Positions 52,791 to 63,300 of a stretch of DNA of 64,000 nt are shown here, piece by piece. A program made the position numbers and the translations under genes. This DNA comes from Siphonodentalium dalli. Its lineage: Eukaryota; Mollusca; Scaphopoda; Gadilida; Siphonodentaliidae. The notes under the pieces were generated by a model. It made no database searches and was not told the origin of the DNA. It worked only from the letters and a program-made list of their open reading frames with translations. Position 1 is the first letter of the stretch; each line of letters starts with the position of its first letter. The DNA is taken from contig CP136069.1 of the NCBI GenBank assembly GCA_032622095.1, forward strand, positions 203,840,690-203,904,689. The letters are read 5' to 3'.

Positions 52791-52800
52791 TGTTGTGGTA

Positions 52801-53266
52801 AATAATGTCCTGACGTTTTTAGTCGATACCGGGCGCCAGAAAGTAGAGCAATCGCTTAAACGAGGAAGAATGAATTAATAGGTGGCACCAATAAACGAGG
52901 AAGAATGAATTAATAGGTGGCACCAATAAAACTAGTTGTTTTCCAAACCCACCAGCAACTATTTTTTTTACCAAAAATTGCAACAAAAACCGAAAAAAAT
53001 TCAAAGAACAATTAATTTAAAAAACAAAAATTTGCCAGTCATAATATGGAAAAATGAGAATATTTGATGTGTTGGTTTTATTTAATTTTATTCCCAAAAA
53101 CTATTTCAAGTAAATATATGAGATTTGATTTCACCAGCTAGGATCATGTGGAACAATAGCTTGGGTTTTTATTTATATTCTCCCACCTCCTTCCTCCATC
53201 TAGAGAATTTGTTCCTTGATTTCCGTAACCAAATAATAACATTGCTGTGGCCTTATTGCTAATAAT
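52801..53266. other. Gene-free stretch with a 36-bp direct duplication
   Basis: 'aaacgaggaagaatgaatta' plus 'ataggtggcaccaata' occurs twice at 52857-52929. Nothing else recognised. Confidence 0.7.
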
Positions 53267-53685
53267 CAAGTCTTGAAATAGTGTGTCTGTTATTTCCAGA
53301 ATGAGGTCTCCAGAGGGTGAATTCAGTTATGGTATCCTGCACAGCAGACTAGTATCACCAAACTCAACCTCTTAGAACCTCATTCTGCTGAGCCTTAACT
53401 GCTATTGGAGACCTAGGATCAGATTGAAGTTCCCCAATTGAAGTTGGTGATGTTCACCCATTAGTCACCTCAATTATGCAAATTAGGGGATATAGAAACT
53501 GAACAGAATGTGAAAAGTAACTGAAAACAATGTTAATTTGAGACAACAGAAGATCAGGCCTAAGCAGAATGAGGTCACCAGAGGGTGAAATTAGGGATGC
53601 TAGCCTGCTGTGCATGATAGTGTCACTAAATTCACCCTCTGGGGACCTCATTCTGCAAATTACAGACACTCTATTTCAAGGCTTG
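53267..53685. mobile_element. Foldback element, 'GCAGAATGAGGTC' family, full length
   Basis: 'caagtcttgaaatagtgtgt' on the left and 'actctatttcaaggcttg' on the right, two hairpin blocks inside. Ends 32 bp before the exon at 53718. Confidence 0.85.
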
Positions 53686-53717
53686 CTATTAATAATAACT
53701 ATTTTATATCTTTGCAG

Positions 53718-53973
53718 AGAAAAGTGTTATATGAATGCTCAAAACAGTTCGGCAACACAAAATGGAAGCAGTGTTTTAAAGCTCATACACTCGATGTGAC
53801 GCTGGAATATAAAGCTAACAGTCCTGCATATCATGCCTCATTGTTTAAAAACAAGAAATTCTCCTTTATGCTTGCCGTGGCTTCATCAGGAAGTAGATCT
53901 TATGGGACAACGACAACCGTGAAATATGAAAGTTGGAGTAGTTGGACGAGTTCATCTAGTGACGATGATCAGC
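53718..53973 (+). CDS. Exon of an unidentified membrane-protein gene (ectodomain side)
   Basis: Eighty-five codons plus 1 nt between acceptor 'tatctttgcag' and donor 'gtaagt'. The peptide starts RKVLYECSKQFGNTKWKQCF, continues KKFSFMLAVASSGSRSYG and ends in a Ser/Trp/Asp-rich stretch (YESWSSWTSSSSDDD). The phase (1 nt over) fits exactly with the next exon at 56314. I recognise no family. With the following transmembrane exon it looks like the membrane-proximal ectodomain of a type I protein. Upstream exons were not found. Its donor region is repeated four times downstream. Confidence 0.7.
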
Positions 53974-54709
53974 GTAAGTGCTATAAGTGCAGTTTTCTTT
54001 TAACCCCTTGTATCCTACTTTATTATGCCCCCGATCTCCGATGCTAATAGACCAGCCGGGGGGACAAGATTTCCCCATAACTGCGGTTTCGTCCGCCCAT
54101 TTTTTCCAGAGTTACGCCCCTTTTTGGACTTAGAAAATTGTCGACCCGTATGAACGTTTCAACTCATAACGTTGGGTTCGCTAACTCAATTCAGTTGATC
54201 TTTGGTATGCTATTAGACCAGCCGGGGGGACAAGATTTCCCCATAGCCTTGGTTTAGTCCACCCATTTTTTCCAGAGTTACACCCCTTTTTGGACTTAGA
54301 AAATTCAGGTTTTCTGCTACTTTTTTTGGTTTCCAGATGATAACTTGATTTTGGATTGTTTACTCGTGAATAACATAACTTTACAAAGTGCCATTTAATA
54401 AGCATTTGCACAAAAATAAGAAAAATCCTCTCTGATTGTACAGTCGGGGGCGTTACCTCCGCCCAGCGGTGCACTTGTTTATCTAGTGACGATGATCAGC
54501 GTAAGTGTTATAAGTGCAGATTTCTTTTAACCCCTTTTTTTTTGTACCCTACTTTATTTATCTAGTGACGATGATCAGCGTAAGTGTTATATATAAGGAG
54601 CAGTTTTCTTTTAACCCCTTGTACCCTACTTTATTTAAAGTGACAATGATCAGCATAAGTGTTATAGGTGCAGTTTTCTTTTAGCCCCTTGTACCCTACT
54701 TTATTTAAA
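53954..54709 (+). repeat. 73-80 bp repeat built from this exon's end and splice donor, 4 copies, split by an insertion
   Basis: 'tctagtgacgatgatcagcg' + 'taagtg' and 'cttttaaccccttgta.cct' recur at 53954-54024, 54479-54558, 54559-54636 and 54637-54709. Copies 2 and 3 keep the GTAAGT donor. Copy 4 has ATAAGT and is dead as a donor. A 453-bp repeat sits between copies 1 and 2. Confidence 0.92.
54025..54477 (-). repeat. GGAC-family repeat inserted in the exon-edge array
   Basis: From 'tatgcccccgatctccgatg' to 'cgcccagcggtgcacttg'. Nearly the same sequence, inverted, is found at 48955-49167. Possible TTTAT target duplication. Contains two copies of a 'gaccagccggggggacaag' block. Confidence 0.8.
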
Positions 54710-54949
54710 GCCACATGGCGATTTGCGCTCCAAAATATGCCACCAACGTAAATTTAGGGTGTTATCTGGTGTTATTATTGTACAATCCAGTGTTAAAACT
54801 ACAAGTAGGTTAATTCCAGGTCCATTCCGCAGGTATTGTATGTGTGTATTGTGTTGCAATGTGGTGACTGATCAGAGGCAGGAAATTCAGGAATGTATTA
54901 TTTGAATGCCTTATTTTATGCCTTATTCGACCCATTGGATAAACAATTA

Positions 54950-55044
54950 TCATGGTTCTCCGCTGGCCTCATCCACATATTCATATTCCACGTGTTTGTA
55001 CCACATCACAAACTGAGCGATGCACGGTGAACGACCAACGAATT
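54950..55044 (-). CDS. Possible terminal exon of an unidentified minus-strand gene
   Basis: After a plausible acceptor ('tttttatagataatagtag') the frame encodes FVGRSPCIAQFVMWYKHVEY then EYVDEASGEP and a stop. The composition is protein-like, but the ORF is short and no family was recognised. It would be antisense to the intron of the plus-strand gene. Could be chance. Confidence 0.3.
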
Positions 55045-55591
55045 CTACTATTATCTATAAAAAACAGACGTTTATATACCAATGTTTAGAGTTAACAAGA
55101 CAAAACCTAGATAAAATCAAATTATTATTACATGTATAGTTATATTACTTTTCAACGGGGATGGCAGGTAGACAACCCTCTTGGTTATGCTGTCCCTGAT
55201 AGCTCATTGAATGTTATAATATTACACTGTGTAGATAATTGTATATATTATATGAATGAGTTATGAATAAATAGTCATAGTCATAGGCCCAGAGCTAGTC
55301 AGCATGCTAGAAACTATGGTTTGATGTCTGGAAGGATGAGGTGGCACTACGGTACATGGGTTTAGCCCTGTGTTTACATTTAGTTTTACTCTATTTGTGT
55401 AGTATGCCTGTTACTCACACGGGGTTAATCGTGTACACGACTGAAGCCATATTATGCTGATGAGGTTCCATGACAATGATAACTGAGTCAGGCCATGCCT
55501 TTAATATGAATTTTTTTTTAAACTAATTATATCGCCACTTAAAACTAATTATATTGCCACTTAAAACTATAAAAGAACAAGTTAGGACACC
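55045..55591. other. Intronic stretch without recognised features
   Basis: Short direct duplication of 'aaactaattatat.gccactt' at about 55520-55567. No gene. Confidence 0.5.
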
Positions 55592-55780
55592 TACAGTAAT
55601 GCCCTAAATAATCGACTCCTTAACCACAGCAGAATTACTGGTAATTTTTCAGGATTTAATCGGAAATATGGCTTGCTGCCATTCGTCGGAAAGCTCTAAG
55701 CCATATTTCCAAGTAAATCCTGATAAATTACCCATAATTCTGCTGTGGTTAAGGAGTCAATTATTTAAGGCATTACTGTA
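55592..55780. mobile_element. Hairpin MITE, shorter copy of 11672-11888
   Basis: TACAGTAATGCCCTAAATAA at left, GCATTACTGTA at right. One arm has lost about 27 bp at the centre. Confidence 0.88.
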
Positions 55781-56313
55781 TCTATTGTACAGGTTTTGCC
55801 ACCAAATATAACTTATTCAATAAAACCTTCGCTGATACTGGCTCATATTTTAATTTTCAATCTGCCCGACAATCTTCACATAAATGCTGACTATGATATC
55901 GAGTTTAATGAGGTAAATTGTCCAATTTAACCCTGAAACAGGTTTAACAATGTTGTGAGCACCATGCATAAGGTAGATTACCTAACTGTAATCTTATTAT
56001 TATAAATTTGGTACATAATATAATTTTTTTGTAATTTTGTAATTATGCATGTATCAAGTCCAACGACTGATAACAATTAACATACATGTACCTAGACAAG
56101 ATAATGCCAACATAATATTGCTTTAGTCCCATACAACAATTAGCCCTGTGTTCTTAACAGATGTAGTGCACAAACAGAACAAAGCAAAAATGTTAATTTA
56201 TTTTTGTTTCTGGATTTTTTTTTGGTTTTATAAGCAAACGCACTCAAGTAGTTTAGCAACTTCGAGTTATTGTCAACCTTTAATAACCTAATTAATTAAT
56301 TATTATTTTGTAG
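55781..56313. other. Intron of the membrane-protein gene
   Basis: AT-rich, no features recognised. Confidence 0.5.
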
Positions 56314-56445
56314 CTGAATCCAGTAGCTCGTTAACAGATGTGCTAATCGTTGTTGGAATAATCTTCACCGTGTGTATCCCCATAGGCATATGCTGCGGCT
56401 GTTGCTGCTACAAACAGCTCAAGGGAGGTAATTCAACAAATCAAG
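56314..56445 (+). CDS. Transmembrane exon of the unidentified membrane-protein gene
   Basis: Forty-three codons between acceptor 'ttattttgtag' and donor 'gtaagg'. A short Ser-rich segment (ESSSSLTD) leads into a hydrophobic segment VLIVVGIIFTVCIPIGI, then a CCGCCCYKQLKGG cysteine cluster suited to palmitoylation. The layout is that of a type I single-pass protein with a juxtamembrane Cys cluster. The 1-nt overhang from 53973 completes a Pro codon. Ends at phase 1, so more cytoplasmic exons should follow; none was recognised before 64000. Shisa-like proteins have a comparable TM-plus-Cys layout, but I see no further support. Confidence 0.7.
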
Positions 56446-56474
56446 GTAAGGCTGTTTATTTTATCTGCTGGACT

Positions 56475-56843
56475 GAAAATAGTGTGTCTGTCATTTACAG
56501 AATGAGGTCCCCAGAGGGTGAATTTAGTGATGCTATCCCATACAGCAGGCTAGCTTCACCAAATTCACTCTATGGGAACCTCATTCTGCTTAGGCCTCAT
56601 CTTCTGGGAAGTATCTATAGTGTCAAATTAACATTGTTTTTACTTACTTTTTTCCTTCTGGGAAGTTTCTAACTTGCCTTAACTTGCAGAAGATAAAATT
56701 CATAATCGAGGTGACTAATGGGTGAACATCACCAACTGGGGAAAACTGGGGAAATTCAATCTGATCCTAGGTCTCCCACAGCAGTTGAGGCCGAAGCAGA
56801 GTGAAGTTCCCAGAGGTTGAATCTTGTGATGCTAGCGTGCCGT
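56475..56843. mobile_element. Foldback element, 'GCAGAATGAGGTC' family, interrupted at its right end
   Basis: Left part complete from 'aatagtgtgtctgtcattta'. The right hairpin stops at 'gtgatgctagc', where different sequence (CAGGGTTGGGGTGATTACA) begins. Confidence 0.78.
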
Positions 56844-57788
56844 CAGGGTTGGGGTGATTACACGCCAATGTAATCGATTACAATTACTTTTGATTTACAT
56901 GATTACGATTACTGATTACATTTTTTCCAATGTAATCGATTACGATTACAATTACTTTAGTAAATGTAATCGATTACTTTTCGATTACATCTGATTACAA
57001 GTGTTATTTTCCAACCATTTTGATCGCATAGGAATAAATAATGAAATAATTCAAATTTGATTGAATAAAGACATCACTGCATAACATGGAAACAAGAAAC
57101 GACTGAAACAATAGAAAGAAGCAAGCAATAAACATATAAACTTTTTACATTTACGTGTATTGCAAAGGTTTCAACATGAAGTTATGCACCAACTTATTGG
57201 GAATACATTCTGTTTTATATGTATTTATTTACTAGTATGTAGATATATTTTAATATATTTTTAATTTTCTTACATGGATTCAAACTAGCGCATAATATTT
57301 ATGAAAATATCACCAGAAACATTTATAAATTATTTTCATGTTCTGTTAGATTCAATACCCAACACAATGAAGATAACACTAACATTTATTTGATGATCAT
57401 CCGTTGTTAATCCTGATGAGGTGCCGTGCAAGATAACGATCCTAAATTCAACTCTGTTTATTTGTTGGTTTCCAGATCCTCCATAAATTATCAAAGTAGA
57501 AACAAAATAACTCTTGAAATCAGTAATTAATTTCATGTATTGTTTTATTTCCTGTGAGTGTAATGGGACCTTTCCTGAGAACATGTAGTCCATGTCTTCT
57601 CGGTCCATAACATCTTGGGATATCGGTTTGGTTAAAGCTATTTTGGACTGAGTCCCATCACATTACTCTAAGAGTCTTCTATAACAGACTTTATACCCGG
57701 AATCGTGGGCAGGAGTTATCTTGGTTGTTTGTCTTCAGATTAGTTCAAATAGAAGCTTTGCGTATATGAACATAAAGGGCAGCCTTAC

Positions 57789-57823
<35 letters not shown>

Positions 57824-57911
57824 GATGTCTGTTAAATATCAAGGCGACAAGATTTATTTATGCCGATATGGATATCAAAATTATTAAAATAACTTATTTG
57901 GGCAAAATCAA
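56844..57911. other. Probable one-ended hAT-like or other insertion, 'TAATCGATTAC' repeats
   Basis: 56844-57000 starts CAGGGTTGGGGTGATTACAC, like a hAT end, with repeated 'atgtaatcgattac' motifs. No matching inverted end was found to the right, so the extent is unknown. An (AATC)n microsatellite lies at 57790-57823. Confidence 0.4.
57336..57608 (-). CDS. Unidentified 90-codon ORF, possibly an exon
   Basis: The frame is open about 18 codons further upstream of the Met as well. The peptide (MDREDMDYMFSGKVPLHSQE, INRVEFRIVILHGTSSG) looks protein-like, but no domain was recognised. A possible donor (AAT|GTTAGT) lies before the stop. It could belong with the exon-like ORF at 54950-55044, but the phases do not join directly. 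Confidence 0.25.
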   Translation of the reverse strand: MDREDMDYMFSGKVPLHSQEIKQYMKLITDFKSYFVSTLIIYGGSGNQQINRVEFRIVILHGTSSGLTTDDHQINVSVIFIVLGIESNRT

Positions 57912-58462
57912 GACTGGATATAGTGTGTCTGACATTTGCAGAATGATAGTGGGCTAGCATCACCAAATTCACCCTCTGGGGACCTCATTCTGCAAAGACC
58001 TCATCTTCTGGGAAGTATCGTTAGTCTCAAATTAACATTGTTTTAGTTACTTTTTCCATTCTGTTCAGTTTCTATATCCCCTAATTTGCAGAAGATAAAA
58101 TGCATAATCGAGGTGACTAACGGGTGAACATAATCGAGGTGACTAACGGGTGAACATAATCGAGGTGACTAATGGGTGAACATAATCGAGGTGACTAATG
58201 GGTGAACATAATCGAGGTGACTAATGGGTGAACATTCAACTAGGTCTCCCACAGCAATTGAGGCCTAAGCAGAATGAAGTTAACAGAGGGTAAATTTGGT
58301 GATACTAGCCCGCTGTGCGTGATCACGTCACTAAATACACCCTCTGGGGACCTCATTCTGCAAATGTCACATAAGCTGTTCGGGATAATGTCACTAAATA
58401 GTAAATACATCCTCTGGGACCTCATTCTGCTAATATCGGACACACTATATCCAGACATGTGC
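57912..58462. mobile_element. Foldback element, 'GCAGAATGAGGTC' family, with internal 26-bp tandem repeat
   Basis: 'tggatatagtgtgtctgaca' on the left pairs with 'cggacacactatatccaga' on the right. At 58103-58232 a 26-bp unit ('cataatcgaggtgactaa.g') is repeated five times. Confidence 0.85.
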
Positions 58463-58609
58463 AGGATTATTTAGTACACCGGTCTGGATATCCCAGCGGA
58501 GTGTTTCTTGCATCGCTTTAATTTTTTCTAATTGATGCTAATTCATTTACTCTATATGCCTTCGTTTTCATAAGTGAATTCTTCTTCACATATCGCCATC
58601 CAATGTCGA

Positions 58610-59283
58610 TTAACCATTTCTATACTAAATACTCATTGATGAGTAGTTCCCTTAGGAAATGTTCAAATAACAAGTTCAACAAACGACCATGAACATTTCC
58701 ATCCAATCATGTATTATCTGTTGTTGGCCTATATTTCCTTAACCCTTTACCCAACAGAACGGCCCTGTGCCAATGCATTCTATTATATATGCGAGTCGAC
58801 CATAGGTCACCTCGCATATATAAGAGAATGCATTGGCTTAACACATATTAAAAATGATAAAATTGTCAAAGAAATGTAGAAAAATATTATAAAAATTGTT
58901 AAAAAATGTGAGAAAAAATTATAAAATTGTTAAAGAATGTAAGAAAAAATGGTAAAAAGTGTTTTACAATTTTAAAGAAATTTTTTAGGCCAATGCATTA
59001 TCTTAGGTCGCCTCGCATATATAAGAGAATGCATTGGCAAAGGGCATAATTGTAACCATCACAATGTGGTCAATGAACCGGTTCCAATGATATCCATATG
59101 TGTATGGTGTTATTGAGACAGACCGAAGATATTTTAGGCTGCTGAAACTTTATTTGGGCGTTTTTGACCGTTTTGTTGGGTAAAGGGTTAACAAGTTAAT
59201 ATCCCTCCAAATGAATAATAGACCCTTCCAATGTATACTTTTATAACTGACTGGAAGAATCCATTTAGTATAGAAAGGGGTAA
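58610..59283. mobile_element. 'CTATACTAAA' MITE containing a nested 'ACCCAACA' MITE
   Basis: Outer ends TTAACCATTTCTATACTAAA and TTTAGTATAGAAAGGGGTAA. Inner element 58739-59191 has its own TTAA at each side. Comparison with the empty outer element at 9886-10083 shows the insertion at an internal TTAA ('ccttaacatccctcc' there). Confidence 0.88.
58739..59191. mobile_element. TTAA-flanked MITE, 'ACCCAACA' family (nested)
   Basis: Hairpin cassette at 58769-58837 is nearly intact. The second (about 58989-59038) has lost one arm. The AT-rich spacer is expanded by 'aaattgttaaagaatgta' duplication. Confidence 0.9.
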
Positions 59284-60339
59284 GAGGACACAAGTCCCTC
59301 GAAGAAGATTCACGAGAAATAACAAGTTTTATCAAAGTCTGTAAAACACTATCATCAACAAGTTCATGTAAAAATTAATTGATTTTGTTGTTCTTATTTT
59401 CATTATTAATAACTCTCCATTACAGGGGGGGGGGGGGTATTTCCAGGCACGTATGTTGGGGTGGGTGGTTGGTTGATGCGACCAACAAACAATTTTTTCC
59501 GCAACTCAAAATTTATTTTCCTGCAAGCCTTTTTGACTGTTTCTGCAATGAGTTTGGCTTAAAACACCTTATAATGTCAATATTAACATAAATGAAAAAT
59601 TTCATGATGATCAGACAAACAGTACATGCTAATTGATTGAATTTTGTAATCCAAGATGGCCACTGGCAGCCATTTTTTTTGTGGCCAAATGACCCCAAAA
59701 TGACTCATTCCTAATTACATGTCAATGTTAACATCCATGACAAATAGTATGCACAGAAATTCATATACAGCTGTTTACAGTGAATTTCCCCCTGCAAATC
59801 TCTGTTTTAGTGTTAAAAGGGGATGGGTGTCCAAAAATCAGCATACGTGCCTGAAAATGTTTTCCGACGTCCAGTAGCGAAATAACATAAAAGTCTGTAA
59901 AACAACTACCATCAACAACTACATGAACATATTAGATCAACTGTGTTATTATTTTCATTATTAATAAAAGTACTCTCCAATAATGAGATTTTGCATGCCA
60001 AAACCATTGTTATGTAAACATTACTGTTACAGTGGAATTACTGATAAAGTCCAATTAGTCGAATAAGATACCAAAGTTTAATAAAAACTTGATGGTAAAC
60101 ATTGGAAAAGATGAAAGCACTGAAAAATATTCTGAAAATCAAATTTAAAAATATTTGATCTTACTGCACAATTGGCGATGTTTGTTGACAAATCATTGTA
60201 ACAGTTTCGTTTACATAACAATGGTTTCAACAAGCAAAATTTGATTGGAGTTTATTGCATTATCAGAGTTATTGGAGAACTCTAATAATAAATATAAAAA
60301 CAAAGTTGATCTATTTCTCCATGTTCTTGTTAGTGGTGT
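59284..60339. other. Gene-free stretch with shared repeat blocks
   Basis: 'gtctgtaaaacaactaccatc' type blocks occur twice (59335-59420 and 59888-59975). The block at 59985-60090 ('aaccattgttatgtaaacat') has an inverted copy at 30540-30640 and a partial one at 48895-48950. G13 run at 59425-59437. No gene. Confidence 0.65.
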
Positions 60340-63300
60340 TGTTTTACAGAATTATATATATTTTTCACATTTACCCACTGTGAGTGCCATGGGTCCCTTT
60401 AGGGGTGGTGTTTTTAGACTTTATATATTTTTTGCACATTTACCCACTGTGAGTGTCTTGGGTCCCTTTAATAGTGGTGATGTTTATACAGAATTATATA
60501 TTTTTTACACATTTACCCACTGTGAGTGCCTTGGGTCCCTTTAGGGGTGGTGTTTTTAGACTTTATATATTTTTTGCACATTTACCCACTGTGAGTGCCA
60601 TGGGTCCCTTTAGGGGTGATGTTTGTACAGACATATATTTATTACACATTTACCCAATGTGAGTGCCATGGGTCCCTTTAGGGGTGATGTTTGTACAGAC
60701 TTATATATTTTTTACACATTTACCCACTGTGAGTGCCTTGGGTCCCTTTAGGGGTGGTGTTTTTAGACTTTATATATTTTTTGCACATTTACCCACTGTG
60801 AGTGCCATGGGTCCCTTTAATAGTGGTGATGTTTATACAGAATTATATATTTATTACACATTTACCCACTGTGAGTGCCTTGGGTCCCTTTAGGGGTGGT
60901 GTTTTTAGACTTTATATATTTATTACACATTTACCCACTGTGAGTGCCTTGGGTCTCTTTAATAGTGGTGATGTTTATACAGAATTATATATTTATAACA
61001 CATTTACCCACTGTGAGTGCCATGGGTCCCTTTAGGGGTGATGTTTGTACAGACTTATATATTTATTACACATTTACCCACTGTGAGTGCCATGGATCCC
61101 TTTAGGGGTGATGTTTGTACAGACATATATTTATTACACATTTACCCAATGTGAGTGCCATGGGTCCCTTTAGGGGTGATGTTTGTACAGACTTATATAT
61201 TTTTTACACATTTACCCACTGTGAGTGCCTTGGGTCCCTTTAATAGTGGTGATGTTTATACAGAATTATATATTTATAACACATTTACCCACTGAGTGCC
61301 TTGGGTCTCTTTAATAGTGGTGATGTTTATACAGAATTATATATTTATAACACATTTACCCACTGTGAGTGCCTTGGGTCCCTTTAATAGTGGTGATGTT
61401 TATACAGAATTATATATTTTTTACACATTTACCCACTGTGAGTGCCTTGGGTCCCTTTAGGGGTGGTGTTTTTAGACTTTATATATTTTTTGCACATTTA
61501 CCCACTGTGAGTACCATGGGTCCCTTTAATAGTGGTGATGTTTATACAGAATTATATATTTATTACACATTTACTCACTGTGAGTGCCTTGGGTCCCTTT
61601 AGGGGTGGTGTTTTTAGACTTTATATATTTATTACACATTTACCCACTGTGAGTGCCTTGGGTCCCTATAATAGTGGTGATGTTTATACAGAATTATATA
61701 TTTATAACACATTTACCCACTGTGAGTGCCTTGGGTCTCTTTAGGGGTGATGTTTGTACAGACTTATATATTTTTTCACATTTACCCACTGTGAGTGCCA
61801 TGGGTCCCTTTAATAGTGGTGATGTTTGTACAGACTTATATATTTTTTCACATTTACCCACTGTGAGTGCCATGGGTCCCTTTAATAGTGGTGATGTTTG
61901 TACAGACTTATATATTTATTACACATTTACCCACTGTGAGTGCCTTGGGTCCCTTTAGGGGTGGTGTTTTTAGACTTTATATATTTTTTCACATTTACCC
62001 ACTGTGAGTGCCTTGGGTCCCTTTAGGGGTGATGTTTGTACAGACTTATATATTTATAACACATTTACCCACTGTGAGTGCCATGGGTCCCTTTAATAGT
62101 GGTGATGTTTGTACAGACTTATATATTTATTACACATTTACCCACTGTGAGTGCCTTGGGTCCCTTTAGGGGTGGTGTTTTTAGACTTTATATATTTTTT
62201 CACATTTACCCACTGTGAGTGCCTTGGGTCCCTTTAGGGGTGATGTTTGTACAGAATTATATATTTATAACACATTTACCCACTGTGAGTGCCATGGGTC
62301 CCTTTAGGGGTGATGTTTGTACAGACTTATATATTTATAACACATTTACCCACTGTGAGCGCCTTGGGTCTCTTTAGGGTGGTGTTTTTAGACTTTATAT
62401 ATTTTTTCACATTTACCCACTGTGAGTGCCTTGGGTCCCTTTAGGGGTGGTGTTTTTAGACTTTATATATTTATTACACATTTACCCACTGTGAGCGCCT
62501 TGGGTCTCTTTAGGGTGGTGTTTTTAGACTTTATATATTTTTTCACATTTACCCACTGTGAGTGCCTTGGGTCCCTTTAGGGGTGATGTTTGTACAGAAT
62601 TATATATTTATAACACATTTACCCACTGTGAGTGCCATGGGTCCCTTTAGGGGTGATGTTTGTACAGACTTATATATTTATAACACATTTACCCACTGTG
62701 AGCGCCTTGGGTCTCTTTAGGGTGGTGTTTTTAGACTTTATATATTTTTTCACATTTACCCACTGTGAGTGCCTTGGGTCCCTTTAGGGGTGATGTTTGT
62801 ACAGAATTATATATTTATAACACATTTACCCACTGTGAGTGCCATGGGTCCCTTTAGGGGTGATGTTTGTACAGACTTATATATTTATAACACATTTACC
62901 CACTGTGAGCGCCTTGGGTCTCTTTAGGGTGGTGTTTTTAGACTTTATATATTTTTTCACATTTACCCACTGTGAGTGCCATGGGTCCCTTTAATGGTGG
63001 TGATGTTTATACAGAATTATATATTTATTACACATTTACCCACTGTGAGTGCCATGGGTCCCTTTAGGGGTGATGTTTGTACAGACTTATATATTTATAA
63101 CACATTTACCCAATGTGAGTGACTTGGGTTCCTTTAGTGGTGATGTTTGTACAGACTTATATATTTATAACACATTTACCCAATGTGAGTGACTTGGGTT
63201 CCTTTAGTGGTGATGTTTGTACAGACTTATATATTTATTACACATTTACCCACTGTGAGTGCCTTGGGTCCCTTTAGGGGTGATGTTTGTACAGACTTAT

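Larger units (their letters stand above)
49268..52800 (-). mobile_element. Ty1/copia LTR retrotransposon, dead and 5'-truncated
   Basis: Minus-strand order: integrase end (52790-52340), reverse transcriptase (52339-50768), insertion of other DNA, RNase H (49797-49432), purine-rich tract, probable 3' LTR start. Integrase before reverse transcriptase is the copia order. No gag, protease or 5' LTR is visible. Inactivated by an in-frame stop, the nested insertion and truncation. It lies between the MAP3K1 RING exon and the second gene. Confidence 0.93.

Noticed and set aside
56844-57000. A complete hAT element starting CAGGGTTGGGG
   Set aside because: No inverted right end or 8-bp duplication was found, so only a possible single end is reported.
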